A stretch of 64,000 bases of DNA from Pseudomonas paeninsulae (GTDB taxonomy: Bacteria; Pseudomonadota; Gammaproteobacteria; Pseudomonadales; Pseudomonadaceae): the NCBI RefSeq assembly GCF_035621475.1, contig NZ_CP141799.1, positions 3,460,501 to 3,524,500 on the forward strand, given 5' to 3'. Shown here piece after piece: positions 39,489 through 49,468 of the stretch; position 1 is the first letter of the stretch, and every line of letters starts with the position of its first letter. Both the position numbers and the translations under genes were made by a program. The notes under the pieces were generated by a model. The model saw only the letters and a program-made list of their open reading frames with translations. It ran no database searches and had not been told where the DNA came from.

Positions 39489-40478
39489 CTACCCCACCCG
39501 ACAAAAGCCGGTTGTTGCCGGTTGGTCAGCGGGACAATCAATCCCGAGCAACGCATCGATACGCTGGCAATCGTTCTCCCGGCGCAGCGAATTGAACAAC
39601 GCGAACGCCTCGGGATAGCTGCGGGTGAGCATCGCCAGCCATTGCTTCAAGCGTCCCGGGGCATAGCGTGGGGACATCTTGCGCCGCGCCTGCCGCCAGA
39701 AATCGGCGAGCAAGGGCTGCATTGCGGCCCAGTCCATTTCGACCACGGCCTGCCCGGCCCGCGCCGCGGCAATCTGCCGGGCCAGGTCCGGCCGCGCCAC
39801 CAGGCCGCGGCCAAGCATGATGTCCTCGACGCCGCTGATTTCGCGACAACGGCGCCAGTCGTCCAACGTCCACACCTCACCATTAGCGAACACCGGCACC
39901 TTGACCACCTCCTGCACCCGCGCCACCCACTCCCAATGGGCCGGCGGCTTGTAGCCCTCGACCTTGGTGCGCGCATGCACCACCAGCTGCGACGCCCCGC
40001 CTTCGGCCAGTGCTTCGGCACATTCCAGGGCGTAGTCCTTATGGTCGAAACCCAGGCGCATCTTGGCCGTTACCGGTATCCCGGCCGGCACCGTGCGACG
40101 CACCTCGCGGACGATGGCATGGAGCAGTTCCGGCTCTTTCAATAACACCGCGCCGCCACGGGACTTGTTCACGGTTTTCGCCGGGCAGCCGAAGTTGAGG
40201 TCGATCACCGGCGCACCGAGGCCGCAGGCAAAGGCCGCGTTATCTGCCAGGCACTGCGGATCGGAGCCGAGAAACTGCACGCGCAATGGCGTACCGGCCG
40301 CCGTTTGCGCAGCGCTGAACAGTTCCGGCGCCAGCTTCTGATAGGTCGAGGCGGGCTGCACTCGCTCGGTGACGCGGATAAACTCGGTCACGCACCAGTC
40401 GATGCCACCGACCCGGGTCAGCACATCGCGGAGGATCTCATCGACCAATCCTTCCATCGGTGCAAGGGCGATCTGCAT
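39489..40478 (-). CDS. dusC: tRNA-dihydrouridine(16) synthase DusC
   Basis: DusC is an FMN enzyme reducing U16 of tRNA. The 329-residue protein begins [17 protein letters not shown] and carries the catalytic Cys in [20 protein letters not shown] (about residue 98) and the FMN-phosphate region [12 protein letters not shown] and [14 protein letters not shown]. The absence of a DusA- or DusB-specific C-terminal extension and the overall sequence fit DusC. The true start is the ATG at 40478; the ORF extends upstream by 68 non-conserved residues. Confidence 0.93.
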   Translation of the reverse strand: MQIALAPMEGLVDEILRDVLTRVGGIDWCVTEFIRVTERVQPASTYQKLAPELFSAAQTAAGTPLRVQFLGSDPQCLADNAAFACGLGAPVIDLNFGCPAKTVNKSRGGAVLLKEPELLHAIVREVRRTVPAGIPVTAKMRLGFDHKDYALECAEALAEGGASQLVVHARTKVEGYKPPAHWEWVARVQEVVKVPVFANGEVWTLDDWRRCREISGVEDIMLGRGLVARPDLARQIAAARAGQAVVEMDWAAMQPLLADFWRQARRKMSPRYAPGRLKQWLAMLTRSYPEAFALFNSLRRENDCQRIDALLGIDCPADQPATTGFCRVG

Positions 40479-40628
40479 AGAAAAAATCTCGAAAAAACGC
40501 CGCGTAGTGTACCCAGCGAATTGCCCTGAATGAAATGCCCGCCAAGGCAGGCGTACACCAACGAAATGGAACGCCGCCGGCTTCAGGGAGTCCATTACCG
40601 AGACACTACAACGCCACGGAGGACGAAC

Positions 40629-41018
40629 ATGCGCATCCTTATACTGCTCGCCAGCCTGTACTTCAGCCTCGGTCTGAGCCAAGCAGAGTCACGGCAAACC
40701 GGCGAACCCGCACTGCGACCCGCCCCCGAAGACACGGCCCAGCTGGTTATCAGCCGCGACCGCAAGGTGCCCAACACTTGCGCTGTCGAGTTACTCGTGG
40801 AGCAGAAGCCGGTGGCACAACTGCCAGCCGGCAAGTCGGTGAGCCTGGATGTGCCGGCCGGCACGCTCTATCTCAGGGCACGCCTGAAATCAGCTGACAA
40901 CTGCGATGCAGCTGGCCTGGCCAGCGGCCAGTCGGTTCTACTCAAGGCAGGAGAGACCAAGCAGTACCTGGTAATGCTCGACAACAATGCATTGTTCCTC
41001 GCCCCGCAACTGCAATAA
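40629..41018 (+). CDS. Small secreted/periplasmic protein of unknown function
   Basis: This 129-residue protein has a signal peptide ([21 protein letters not shown], cleavage about residue 19) and two Cys residues (NTCAVEL, DNCDAA) that could form a disulfide. The mature part looks like an immunoglobulin-like beta domain with a [12 protein letters not shown] strand, as in small PEGA-like or DUF2846-like lipid-free proteins; this is only a resemblance. A strong GGAGG Shine-Dalgarno precedes the ATG at 40629. The frame also reads upstream to 40530 without a signal-like start. Confidence 0.75.
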   Translation: MRILILLASLYFSLGLSQAESRQTGEPALRPAPEDTAQLVISRDRKVPNTCAVELLVEQKPVAQLPAGKSVSLDVPAGTLYLRARLKSADNCDAAGLASGQSVLLKAGETKQYLVMLDNNALFLAPQLQ

Positions 41019-41027
41019 CCGCGCGAG

Positions 41028-41477
41028 TCAAAGCTCCAGCGGAAAGGGCAACTGCAAAGCGCGGCCGTAGCCTTCGACGAATTCGACCGGCATGCGCTTG
41101 GGTTTGCCACTGGACAGTTCGATACAGACGAACGTGGTCTTGGCTCGCAACAGGGTGATGCCATCCGCTGGACGGACCAGCTGAAAGCGCCGATCCATCT
41201 TCAAGCGCTGATCCGATTCGACAATCCAGGTGGCCATCTGCAGCTCCTGGTCTTCATAGGCGCTAGCCAGGTAGTCGATCTCATGGCGCAACACCGCCAT
41301 GGCCCGGTCGAGCCGGCGGTATTCGGCCAGATCGAGGCCCAGGTATTGCGAGTGGCGCCAGGCGCAGCGCTCCAGCCAGCTGACATAGACCGCATTATTG
41401 GCATGCCCGAGGCCGTCGATATCGTCGGCAACCACGCCGATGTCGAGCACAAATGGATTAGCCAGGTCCCAACTCAT
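41028..41477 (-). CDS. Hot-dog-fold acyl-CoA thioesterase (4HBT/YbgC type)
   Basis: The 149-residue protein has the 4-hydroxybenzoyl-CoA thioesterase signature DIDGLGHANNAVYVSWLER with the catalytic Asp. It would hydrolyse an acyl-CoA; chain type is unknown. It converges on the secreted protein gene (9 bp between stops). Its start overlaps by 4 nt a possible 43-residue upstream ORF. Confidence 0.93.
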   Translation of the reverse strand: MSWDLANPFVLDIGVVADDIDGLGHANNAVYVSWLERCAWRHSQYLGLDLAEYRRLDRAMAVLRHEIDYLASAYEDQELQMATWIVESDQRLKMDRRFQLVRPADGITLLRAKTTFVCIELSSGKPKRMPVEFVEGYGRALQLPFPLEL

Positions 41478-41605
41478 CGCGGCTGCTCCAGATTGGAGCT
41501 CAACTTGTTGCTCAACGCGCTCGCAAGTCTGATTACAGGCTGCCGCCAGCAGCGTGCAGGCACAAGGCGCATCGGCGCTTGAGTGATCTTCACCGTCGGG
41601 CTCAT
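41474..41605 (-). CDS. Possible small basic protein, 43 residues
   Basis: A short ORF begins MSPTVKITQAPMRL after an AGGAGC Shine-Dalgarno and ends in an ATGA overlap with the thioesterase gene. Overlap and ribosome-binding site are the only support; composition is not distinctive. It could equally be a chance frame in the thioesterase leader. Confidence 0.3.
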   Translation of the reverse strand: MSPTVKITQAPMRLVPARCWRQPVIRLASALSNKLSSNLEQPR

Positions 41606-41809
41606 GGGTTTGCTCCTGAATCTTGAAGTGATGGACTGCCAGGTTGGCCAGCGCACTATTCTAGGCGCTAAATACGCGCTGACTCCATCCACTCTACACG
41701 CTGGCTTCACCCCAGCGCGCCTGTGCCCATCCGCAGCTGCAAGCCACTAAATGCCTAAAGTATTTTGGTTAATCGGCCGAAGCCACTAGGCTATCGCCCT
41801 GCAGGCCTT
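41606..41809. other. Divergent promoter region, no gene recognised
   Basis: This region separates the thioesterase unit (minus) and the diguanylate cyclase (plus). The part around 41750-41775 is AT-richer than its surroundings and may hold the cyclase promoter. No structured RNA or ORF is supported. Confidence 0.4.
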
Positions 41810-43726
41810 ATGGATATCAACCTGCGCGGCTTCATTTCGACCGTCACTTACCCGAGAAACTTGCACGTGATTGCAGCCTTACGCGTGTTGCTGTTGTTGC
41901 TCCTGCCCAGCCTGAGCCAGGCGGGTGTGCTGTCTCTGACCACGACGGAGCAAGTCGTGCTGCCGGGGCCTTTCATGCAGGTCTGGCATGATCCGCAGAA
42001 GCAGGCAACTATAGATGATGTACGCAGCCTGCCAGACTCGGCCTGGCAACCGGTTGCCCGCCGCGATGCCAGCTTCGGCTATAGCGGTAACGCCTACTGG
42101 CTACGCCTGCAACTGCATAACCCCGAATCCCGCAACATGGACTGGGTACTGCTGATCGCTAACCCGCTGCTGGACTATCTGGATGCCTATGGCCTGGATG
42201 GCGAGCGGGTCTACAGCTCTGGCGATCAGCGCCCATTCGCGGCGCGCTGGATCGAACACCGGCAACTGCTGCTACCACTACACCTGGCCGCCGGGGAAAG
42301 CCGCGAGCTGATCCTGCGCATGCAGACCGAAGGCTCGGCCAACCTCAGCGCCAGCCTGATGACCAGCGCCACCTTCGACCGCCATGAACAACGCATGCTG
42401 CTCCTGCAAGGGCTGTTCTTCGGCGCGCTGGCGGCGATGCTGGTCTATAATCTGTCGATCTTCGTCATCACCCGTGACCGCGACTACCTCTGGTACAGCC
42501 TGTTCGTCGCCAGTTTCGGCGGCTACCAGTTCATCCAGCTCGGCTTCGCCCTGCAATGGCTCTGGCCGCAATCGCTTGACTGGCACCAGCTGAGTTTCCC
42601 GCTCAGTTCGGCAGTAGCTACCTTGTTCGGCATTCTGTTCACCCATGGAGTGCTCGACCTCAGGCATGCATCGCCGCGCTACACCCAGGTCGTGCGCGTA
42701 CTACTGGGTTTCACCTGGCTGGTCATCGGCTTGTCCTTGCTCGCCCCCTATCGAGTAGCACTGCTCGGCGGTTTCGCCCTGGTCATCGTCTGCGCCGCAC
42801 TCGCCTGCCTGTTCACCCTGCTGCGCTGGCGAGAAGGCTATAAACCCGCCCGCCTCTTCGCCATCGGCTGGTTCGTACTGATCAGCGCCAGCCTGTTCAG
42901 CATCCTCAGCGGCACTGGCTTGATCGCCAACTCGTTGCTGACCCTGCACGCGCAACAGATCGGTGGACTGATCGAGCTGGTGGTTTTTTCCATCGCCCTG
43001 GCAGTGCGCATCCGCCAGGCGCAGAGCGCCCAACGCCTGGCCCAGGCGCAACTGCTCGCCCAGGAGCAACAACTGAGCGTGGAACAGGCCAAGGGCCTGT
43101 GCCTGCAACGACAGCTCAACGAGGGCTTGGAGATCCGCGTCAAGGAACGCACAACGGAACTGGAACAGGCCCTGAAGGCGCTTTCCGGCGCCCACCAGCA
43201 ACTGTCCGAGCTGAATCGCCGGGACAGCCTGACCGGCCTGTTCAACCGCCAGACCCTTAACGACGAATTGCACCGAAGCCTGGCCCAGGCCGTGCGCAGC
43301 CAGCGCCCCATGGCCATCCTGATGATGGACCTTGACCACTTCAAGCAGGTCAACGACCGCTATGGCCATCTGGCCGGCGATGCCTGCCTGCACCACGCTG
43401 CCCAACGCCTGCAGCAACGCTTGCGCGCCGGTGACCTGCTCGCCCGCTTCGGCGGCGAAGAGTTCGTCGTCGTACTGAACGATACCGATCAGGCCGGCGC
43501 TCATGACCTGGCGGAACAACTGCGCGCGGATCTGGCCCGCCATCCCTGCACCTATCAAGGCCAGACCATCGGCCTGACCATCAGCATCGGCGTGTGCGCC
43601 GGGCTACCCGACAGTGCGGACAGCGAACAGCTACTGCAGCACGCCGACCAGGCTCTCTATCAAGCCAAGGCGGCCGGCCGCAATCGCGTAGAAAGTTATG
43701 AGGCCAGCTTGCTTGACGAGGTCTGA
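41810..43726 (+). CDS. Membrane diguanylate cyclase with 7TMR-DISM sensor
   Basis: The 638-residue protein has an N-terminal signal-like helix (VLLLLLLPSLSQA), a periplasmic 7TMR-DISMED2-type domain (about 45-185, WQPVARRDASFGYSGNAYWLRLQL), seven membrane helices (about 200-400), a coiled coil (about 405-470) and a C-terminal GGDEF domain with an active RFGGEEF (GGEEF 548-552). A product-inhibition site RxxD is not obvious five residues upstream. It makes c-di-GMP in response to an extracytoplasmic cue, possibly a carbohydrate. The start is uncertain: ATG 41810 is used, but a GTG start within 60 bp downstream would place the signal helix first. Its 3' end overlaps the convergent hydrolase by 31 bp. 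Confidence 0.92.
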   Translation: MDINLRGFISTVTYPRNLHVIAALRVLLLLLLPSLSQAGVLSLTTTEQVVLPGPFMQVWHDPQKQATIDDVRSLPDSAWQPVARRDASFGYSGNAYWLRLQLHNPESRNMDWVLLIANPLLDYLDAYGLDGERVYSSGDQRPFAARWIEHRQLLLPLHLAAGESRELILRMQTEGSANLSASLMTSATFDRHEQRMLLLQGLFFGALAAMLVYNLSIFVITRDRDYLWYSLFVASFGGYQFIQLGFALQWLWPQSLDWHQLSFPLSSAVATLFGILFTHGVLDLRHASPRYTQVVRVLLGFTWLVIGLSLLAPYRVALLGGFALVIVCAALACLFTLLRWREGYKPARLFAIGWFVLISASLFSILSGTGLIANSLLTLHAQQIGGLIELVVFSIALAVRIRQAQSAQRLAQAQLLAQEQQLSVEQAKGLCLQRQLNEGLEIRVKERTTELEQALKALSGAHQQLSELNRRDSLTGLFNRQTLNDELHRSLAQAVRSQRPMAILMMDLDHFKQVNDRYGHLAGDACLHHAAQRLQQRLRAGDLLARFGGEEFVVVLNDTDQAGAHDLAEQLRADLARHPCTYQGQTIGLTISIGVCAGLPDSADSEQLLQHADQALYQAKAAGRNRVESYEASLLDEV

Positions 43727-44535
43727 CGCAGCGCAGCCAATAGCTGCATAACCGCCTGCACCAGCTGCGGGTCAGACAAGACCCGCTGATGCCCGCCCTG
43801 CTCGAGACGCAACAGCCGGCTGTCGAACCAGGCCTCATGGATCGCCTGTGCTTCGCTATACGGCACAACCGGGTCGTCTGCGGCGTGCACGATCAAACCC
43901 GGAAAATCCAGCTGGTAGCGCGCCACATCGAGGTGCCCGGCCGGCATCCCAGCCTTTTCCTCGACCAGACGGATAAAATGCGCCCGCGCCTGGGCAGGCA
44001 AGCCCATATAGCGAGCGAAAAGCCGCAGCATGGAGAGAATTCGGCTCGGCGCCGCGATGCTGACCACCGCCTCGGCACGCAAGCCCATCTGCGTTGCCAG
44101 CAAGGCGCTGGCGCCCCCCATCGAATGGCCGATCACTGCTTGCAATGGCGGCAATTCACTGGCGGCCTCGAGTAAGGCGCGGGCGAACACCACCACATTC
44201 GCCTCCCGCCCTGGCGAGCGCCCATGCGCCGGGGCATCCAGGGCGACCACGGCATACCCGGCCTGCACCAGCGCCTTGATCAGCTCGGCGAACTGGGTCG
44301 GCCGGCCTTCCCAACCGTGCATCAGCAACACCGTCGGCCCACTGCCCCAGCGCAATGCCGAAAGCCCGAAACGCAGGGTGATGCGCTCGGCCTGAGTCAG
44401 TAGCGGCAGCTCCCAATCGCGGGGCGGCAACTCGCGCGGCGTCATGAACTGGCGACGCATCTTGCTTGCCACTACCTGCGGCGCCACCCAGCCGACAGTG
44501 GCATTGAACCCACGAACCCAATTCAGATTGCTCAT
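43696..44535 (-). CDS. Alpha/beta-fold hydrolase
   Basis: The 279-residue protein has the oxyanion HG in LLMHGWEG, the nucleophile elbow VIGHSMGGAS (Ser about residue 134), a likely acid Asp in VHAADDPVVPYSEA and a C-terminal His in QGGHQRVLSD. An esterase/lipase-like or carboxylester role is likely but the substrate is unknown. It is downstream of the TetR gene by 11 bp and likely in one operon with it, so its expression is probably repressed by that regulator. The start is the ATG at 44535. Confidence 0.92.
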   Translation of the reverse strand: MSNLNWVRGFNATVGWVAPQVVASKMRRQFMTPRELPPRDWELPLLTQAERITLRFGLSALRWGSGPTVLLMHGWEGRPTQFAELIKALVQAGYAVVALDAPAHGRSPGREANVVVFARALLEAASELPPLQAVIGHSMGGASALLATQMGLRAEAVVSIAAPSRILSMLRLFARYMGLPAQARAHFIRLVEEKAGMPAGHLDVARYQLDFPGLIVHAADDPVVPYSEAQAIHEAWFDSRLLRLEQGGHQRVLSDPQLVQAVMQLLAALRQTSSSKLAS

Positions 44536-44546
44536 TACCCTTCTCC

Positions 44547-45086
44547 TCAAACGATCGCCGACTTGGCGGCACGCAGAACGCGGTCAGACAACTCGCCGGG
44601 ACCCAGCGCCCGCGCCAGCGCCAACCCCCCAACCATCAAGGCGATATCGGCAAGCACACGGGAAGCGTCCTCAGGGCTTGCCGACAACTGCGCCACCATC
44701 AACTCCAGATGCTCGGCCAAGGCCGTGCGAAAGCCCTCGGGCAGACGCGTCAGCTCGCCCAGCGAACTCGGCAGCGGGCAGGCTTGTTCGGTAGCATCGC
44801 GGTGCTTGCGTGACAGGTAGAACGCCGCGATCAGTGCCCGCCGCTCGTCGGCCGGCAGATCGCTGTCCATCTGCTTAATCAACTCGCGGCGCTGGCCGAG
44901 CAACTGCCTGAACGCCTCCAGCATCAGCGCATCCTTGCTCTCGAAGTGCGCATAGAAGCCACCCACGGTCAGCCCGGCAACGCCCATCACCTCGCCGACA
45001 CTCGGCTCGGCGGGGCCGCGCTGCACCAACGCGGCACTGGCTGCAGAAAGAATGCGTTCACGGGTTTGGGCTTTCTTGTCGTTCAT
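44547..45086 (-). CDS. TetR-family transcriptional repressor
   Basis: The 179-residue protein has an N-terminal HTH (VGEVMGVAGLTVGGFYAHFESKDALM, given in part: AGLTVGGFYAHFESKDAL) and a helical effector domain. I start at MNDKKAQTRERIL (45086). The AT-rich palindrome immediately upstream (45102-45129) is a good candidate for its operator, so it probably represses itself and the following hydrolase gene. The inducer is unknown. Confidence 0.92.
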   Translation of the reverse strand: MNDKKAQTRERILSAASAALVQRGPAEPSVGEVMGVAGLTVGGFYAHFESKDALMLEAFRQLLGQRRELIKQMDSDLPADERRALIAAFYLSRKHRDATEQACPLPSSLGELTRLPEGFRTALAEHLELMVAQLSASPEDASRVLADIALMVGGLALARALGPGELSDRVLRAAKSAIV

Positions 45087-45101
45087 ACTCACCTCCAAAA
45101 T

Positions 45102-45129
45102 ATTACGGTTGAAATATTATGCTCGTAAT
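45102..45129. promoter_or_regulatory. Candidate TetR operator
   Basis: Inverted arms ATTACG (45102-45107) and CGTAAT (45124-45129) flank an AT-rich centre containing AAATATTAT, just upstream of the TetR start codon. Position and symmetry suggest the autoregulatory operator. Confidence 0.45.
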
Positions 45130-45193
45130 AAATTTAAGCAAGCAGAAACCCTTACCGTTGGTCGGGGTAGTTGATTGGAAGGAAAGTCGGAGC

Positions 45194-45229
45194 AAAAAAA
45201 CAAAAGGGCCATTCCGTAAAGAATGACCC
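45194..45229 (-). terminator. Rho-independent terminator of the tRNA block
   Basis: The near-perfect stem GGGTCATTC / GAATGGCCC (minus strand; the plus strand shows GGGCCATTC and GAATGACCC) is followed on the minus strand by TTTTGTTTTTTT. It ends the tRNA transcript. Confidence 0.85.
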
Positions 45230-45256
45230 TTTAAAAGTCCCGCAGAGCGGGAAAAA

Positions 45257-45332
45257 TGGCGTCCCCTAGGGGACTCGAACCCCTGTTACCGCCGTGAAAG
45301 GGCGGTGTCCTAGGCCACTAGACGAAGGGGAC
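45257..45332 (-). tRNA. tRNA-Glu (UUC), copy 2 in transcription order of Glu genes
   Basis: The 76-nt cloverleaf starts GTCCCCTTCGTCTAGTGG, has anticodon loop CTTTCAC (anticodon TTC), T-loop GGTTCGAATCC and an encoded 3' CCA. It is identical in sequence to the copy at 45523-45598. Confidence 0.97.
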
Positions 45333-45394
45333 GAAACCTTCGAAAAACAAGGCCAGCTTACGCTGGCCCGTGGCAGTGTTATGACTGCTAAATT

Positions 45395-45470
<76 letters not shown>

Positions 45471-45522
45471 AGATTTATCGCCTCGCGGCTCACAACTCCC
45501 AACGGAGCTGCTTTTTAAATAG

Positions 45523-45598
45523 TGGCGTCCCCTAGGGGACTCGAACCCCTGTTACCGCCGTGAAAGGGCGGTGTCCTAGGCCACTAGACGAAGGGGAC
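45523..45598 (-). tRNA. tRNA-Glu (UUC), copy 1
   Basis: The 76 nt are the same sequence as the copy at 45257-45332, with anticodon TTC and encoded CCA. It is separated from the next tRNA-Ala by 52 bp. Confidence 0.97.
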
Positions 45599-45663
45599 GC
45601 AAATACCCTTCAAAACTCAGCCAACACGAATGCTGACTGTGGCAAGCCTTTCGGCTTTGAGAT

Positions 45664-45739
<76 letters not shown>

Positions 45740-45862
45740 ATCTCAAGGACGGGGCGCATGTTAAGAGCACGCCCCCCTACTGTCAACAAAATTTTTACCT
45801 ATAGCTGCTTTCTTTATGCTGACAGAACAACCACTTACCCTGATCTACCAGCAAAATCGCGA

Positions 45863-47344
45863 TCAGCCGATGAACGTCAGCAGCTTTTCCCACTCCTTAT
45901 TTTCCTTCTTCGACACCCCACCGAGCAGCTCGATGGCCTGGCGCAGGCGGAAACGGGTGAGGTCCGGGCCGATAATTTCCATCGCATCGAGTACCGATAC
46001 CGAGCTGGCCTGACCGGTTATCGCAGCGAACATCAACGGCATGGCGTCGCGCAGCTTCAATTCAAGATGCTCGACTACCGCCTGGATGCAACCGGTGATC
46101 TTGTCCTTTTCCCACTGACGCAGCGCCTCCAGCTTCCACAGGATCAACTGCATGACCTGACGCACCTGATCCGCCGACAGCTTCTTGTGTTCGAACAGCT
46201 TGGCGTCGGGGTTGACGCCACCGGCGAAGAAGAAGCTGGCCAGCGGAGCGATCTGACTGAAAGTCTCGACCCGCCCCTGCACGTGCGGGGCGATCTGCAT
46301 CATGTAGTCCGAGTTGAATGCCCACTGCTGCGCGCCCGCGGCAAACGCCTCGACGCTCAGTTCACGCATCCACTGACCATTGAGCCAGGACAGCTTCTCC
46401 AGGTCGAAGATCGGCCCGCCCAGAGACACACGCTGGATATCGAAATGCTCGATCATCTCGTCGAGGCTGAACTTCTCACGCTCATCCGGCATCGACCAGC
46501 CCATGCGCCCAAGGTAGTTGAGCATCGCCTGCGGCAGGAAACCCATGCGTTCGTAGAAGGTGATCGAGGTCGGGTTCTTGCGCTTGGACAGCTTGCTCTT
46601 GTCCGGGTTACGCAGCAGCGGCATGTAGCACAGTTGCGGCTTGTCCCAGCCGAAGTATTCGTACAGCAGGATCAGCTTGGGAGCCGACGGCAGCCACTCT
46701 TCACCGCGCAATACATGGGTGATACCCATCAGGTGATCGTCGACCACGTTGGCTAGGAAGTAGGTCGGCAGGCCATCGGTCTTCATCAGCACCTGCATGT
46801 CCATGCGATCCCAGGGAATCTCGACCTCGCCTCGGAGCATGTCCGGCACCACGCAAACGCCTTCGGTCGGCACCTTCATGCGCACCACGTTAGGCTCGCC
46901 GGCTGCCAGGCGCGGCTGCACCTCCTCCGCTGACAAATGCATGCAGTGGCCGTCATAGCGCGGCGTCTGCTTGGCTGCCATCTGCTCGGCGCGCACCTGA
47001 TCCAGGCGCTCGGCGCTGCAGAAACAGTGGAAGGCGTGGCCATTTTCCACCAACTCGGCGCTGTACTTCTGATAGATATGCCCGCGTTCGCTCTGTCGAT
47101 ACGGGCCGTGCGGGCCGCCGACATCCGGGCCTTCGCTCCATTCGATACCCAGCCAGCGCAGGGCGTCGTAGATCTGCTGTTCCGACTCGCGGGTCGAGCG
47201 CTGCTGGTCGGTGTCCTCGATACGCAGAATGAATTCACCACCGTGCTGACGGGCAAAGCACAGGTTGAACAAGGCGATATAGGCAGTGCCTACGTGCGGA
47301 TCGCCGGTCGGCGATGGCGCAATACGGGTGCGGACGGTGGTCAT
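45863..47344 (-). CDS. gltX: Glutamyl-tRNA synthetase GltX
   Basis: GltX charges tRNA-Glu with glutamate. The 493-residue class I synthetase has the HIGH-type motif in [13 protein letters not shown] (about 9-20), zinc-binding [10 protein letters not shown], and the KMSKS-type motif KLSKRKN (about residue 240). It is followed by two tRNA-Glu and two tRNA-Ala genes on the same strand, the standard Pseudomonas arrangement. Confidence 0.97.
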   Translation of the reverse strand: MTTVRTRIAPSPTGDPHVGTAYIALFNLCFARQHGGEFILRIEDTDQQRSTRESEQQIYDALRWLGIEWSEGPDVGGPHGPYRQSERGHIYQKYSAELVENGHAFHCFCSAERLDQVRAEQMAAKQTPRYDGHCMHLSAEEVQPRLAAGEPNVVRMKVPTEGVCVVPDMLRGEVEIPWDRMDMQVLMKTDGLPTYFLANVVDDHLMGITHVLRGEEWLPSAPKLILLYEYFGWDKPQLCYMPLLRNPDKSKLSKRKNPTSITFYERMGFLPQAMLNYLGRMGWSMPDEREKFSLDEMIEHFDIQRVSLGGPIFDLEKLSWLNGQWMRELSVEAFAAGAQQWAFNSDYMMQIAPHVQGRVETFSQIAPLASFFFAGGVNPDAKLFEHKKLSADQVRQVMQLILWKLEALRQWEKDKITGCIQAVVEHLELKLRDAMPLMFAAITGQASSVSVLDAMEIIGPDLTRFRLRQAIELLGGVSKKENKEWEKLLTFIG

Positions 47345-47376
47345 GGCGAGTCTCGAAGAAGTGAAGCGAAAACCGA

Positions 47377-48297
47377 TTAAGACGGCGATATTAACAGCCC
47401 CGGCACTGCCGGCTCCAGCAGCCGGCCACCTTGGAACGGCAGACTATTCATCAGGAAATCGAGGAAGGTTTTCACCTTCATCGCTTGGAACCGCCGGGAA
47501 GGATAGACCGCATACAACTCGCCAACCGGCAATCGAGCCTCAGGCAACAGCTCGACCAACCGCCCCTCCTGCACCGCGCGCTCACTGATCATGACCGGCA
47601 GGCCGGCAATTCCCGCCCCCGCTAACGCCGCTTCACGGGCAAACGTAATGTTGTTCGAGGTCAAGACCCGCTGGCACGCGATGGTTTCGCCGAGCAGCGG
47701 CCAGTGACGCGGCGAGTCATGCGGCAACAGAATCGCCCGATGCGACGCCAACTCGGCGACTGTCTGTGGGGTGCCATGCAGGGCCAGGTAGTCGGGGCTG
47801 GCGCACAAGGAGCGGTTGGTCTCGAACAACTTGCGTGCGATCAGCGTGGAGTCCTGTGGCTGGCCGACCAGGATGACGATATCCACAGCCTCCTCGACCG
47901 GATCGACATGCCGCGAAGTCAGCTCCACTTCGGCGGTGATTAGCGGGTACTGGCGCATAAAATCGCCAAGCACGCGACCGAGAAACAGCTGACCAAATTC
48001 GATCGGCGCAGTGATGCGCAGCAAACCGGATGGCTCCTGCTGTAGCTGCATGACCGCCTGCTCGGCCTCGGCGAAATCGAGCATGATCTGCCGACAGCGC
48101 TCGTAATAGGCCTGACCGACTTCGGTCAGGCGCAGCTTGCGCGTGGTGCGATTGAGCAGGCGTACGCCGAGGCGTTCCTCGAGCAAGGCAATGCGTCGAC
48201 TGACCGTGGATTTTTGCATGCCCAGCCCCAGAGCGGCATGGGTGAAGCTGTGGCACTCGACTACACGAGTGAAGATCAGGGCATCATCAAGACCCAT
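47377..48297 (-). CDS. LysR-family transcriptional regulator of the efflux pair
   Basis: The 306-residue LysR protein has N-terminal HTH residues ([20 protein letters not shown]) and an effector domain of the type found in the common DsdC/CrgA-like Pseudomonas regulators. It is divergent from the EmrA/EmrB-like genes, and a perfect 7-6-7 palindrome lies 10 bp before its start codon, so it probably controls the pump. It starts at the ATG at 48297. Confidence 0.93.
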   Translation of the reverse strand: MGLDDALIFTRVVECHSFTHAALGLGMQKSTVSRRIALLEERLGVRLLNRTTRKLRLTEVGQAYYERCRQIMLDFAEAEQAVMQLQQEPSGLLRITAPIEFGQLFLGRVLGDFMRQYPLITAEVELTSRHVDPVEEAVDIVILVGQPQDSTLIARKLFETNRSLCASPDYLALHGTPQTVAELASHRAILLPHDSPRHWPLLGETIACQRVLTSNNITFAREAALAGAGIAGLPVMISERAVQEGRLVELLPEARLPVGELYAVYPSRRFQAMKVKTFLDFLMNSLPFQGGRLLEPAVPGLLISPS

Positions 48298-48307
48298 TAT
48301 TGTTCCC

Positions 48308-48327
48308 CATAAGCAACAAAGCTTATG
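48308..48327. promoter_or_regulatory. Candidate LysR operator between regulator and efflux genes
   Basis: CATAAGC-AACAAA-GCTTATG is a perfect inverted repeat with 7-bp arms in the divergent promoter region, right next to the LysR start codon. Confidence 0.5.
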
Positions 48328-48418
48328 AATTTTAGCCTTACAGACTCCAAAGAAACACTGTTAGATTCACCGATGCCATGTTGTAACCACCCTCTTGCCC
48401 GAGCTTCGAGCGCCTGCC

Positions 48419-49468
48419 ATGCCTGCCCAACTGCAACGTCGCCTACTTATCTTCCTGGTCGTACTCGGCCTCATCACTGCGGCCTTCTCCGCCCGCTGGC
48501 TGCTCGTCGGGCGCTATCTCGAAAGCACCGACAACGCCTATGTCCAGGGTGAAATCACCCGCGTCTCCAGCCAGCTTGGCGCGCGCATCGTCAAGGTGTT
48601 GGTGGGTGATAACCAGCATGTACAGCAGGGCGAGTTGTTGCTGAAACTGGAAAGCGCTGACTTTGAGCTGGCGCAGCAGCGTGCTCAGTCCGTCCTCACC
48701 ACCCGCCAAGCCGAACGGCTTCAGGCGCAGAGCAAACTGAGCCAGCAGGCCAGTCTGATTGCCGCCAGCCAGGCTGGCGTAACGGCCAGCGAAGCCATCC
48801 TGGAACGTACCCAAATCGATTTGTCACGCGCGCAAACCCTGCGCAAACCCGGCTATGTCTCCGAGGAACGGGTGACCACCCTGGCGGCCGATAGCCGCAT
48901 CGCGCGTTCACAGGTGAGCAAGGCCCAGGCGGATCTACAAGCCGAGCGCCAGCAGGTCAACAGCCTGCAAGCCGAGATCAAACGTCTTGACGCGCAGATC
49001 GCCAGCGCCCGCGCCGACCTGGCCCAAGCACAGCTGAACCTCTCGCGTACCGAGGTCCTCGCACCCATCAGCGGTTTTATCGGCCAGCGCGCCGCACGCA
49101 ACGGTCAATACGTGCAAGCCGGGGCCTATCTGCTGTCGCTGGTACCGGATCAGGACATCTGGGTTCAAGCCAACTTCAAGGAGACCCAGATCGGGCGTAT
49201 GCGACCCGGACAAAGCGCCGAACTGACTTTCGACAGTTTCCCCGACACCCCCATCGAGGCCCGGGTCGACAGCCTGTTCGCCGCCTCTGGCGCACAGTTC
49301 AGCCTGCTGCCACCGGATAACGCCACCGGCAACTTCACCAAGGTGGTGCAACGCTTCCCGATCAAACTGACCTTCGCCGTGGACAACCCGCTCCAGGGCC
49401 TGATTCGTCCCGGCATGTCGGTAGAGGTCAAGGTCGACATCCAGACCGATCAACAGCATGGCGGCTGA
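48419..49468 (+). CDS. EmrA/HlyD-family periplasmic adaptor of an efflux pump
   Basis: This 349-residue membrane-fusion protein has one N-terminal membrane helix (LLIFLVVLGLITAAFSARWLL, about 7-28), the biotinyl-lipoyl half DNAYVQGEITRVSSQL, a coiled-coil hairpin (about 90-200) and a second half ISGFIGQRAARNGQYVQAG. It connects the inner-membrane MFS pump to an outer-membrane channel. I use the ATG at 48419; the frame begins eight codons earlier with TTG. It overlaps the MFS gene by 11 bp. Confidence 0.93.
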   Translation: MPAQLQRRLLIFLVVLGLITAAFSARWLLVGRYLESTDNAYVQGEITRVSSQLGARIVKVLVGDNQHVQQGELLLKLESADFELAQQRAQSVLTTRQAERLQAQSKLSQQASLIAASQAGVTASEAILERTQIDLSRAQTLRKPGYVSEERVTTLAADSRIARSQVSKAQADLQAERQQVNSLQAEIKRLDAQIASARADLAQAQLNLSRTEVLAPISGFIGQRAARNGQYVQAGAYLLSLVPDQDIWVQANFKETQIGRMRPGQSAELTFDSFPDTPIEARVDSLFAASGAQFSLLPPDNATGNFTKVVQRFPIKLTFAVDNPLQGLIRPGMSVEVKVDIQTDQQHGG

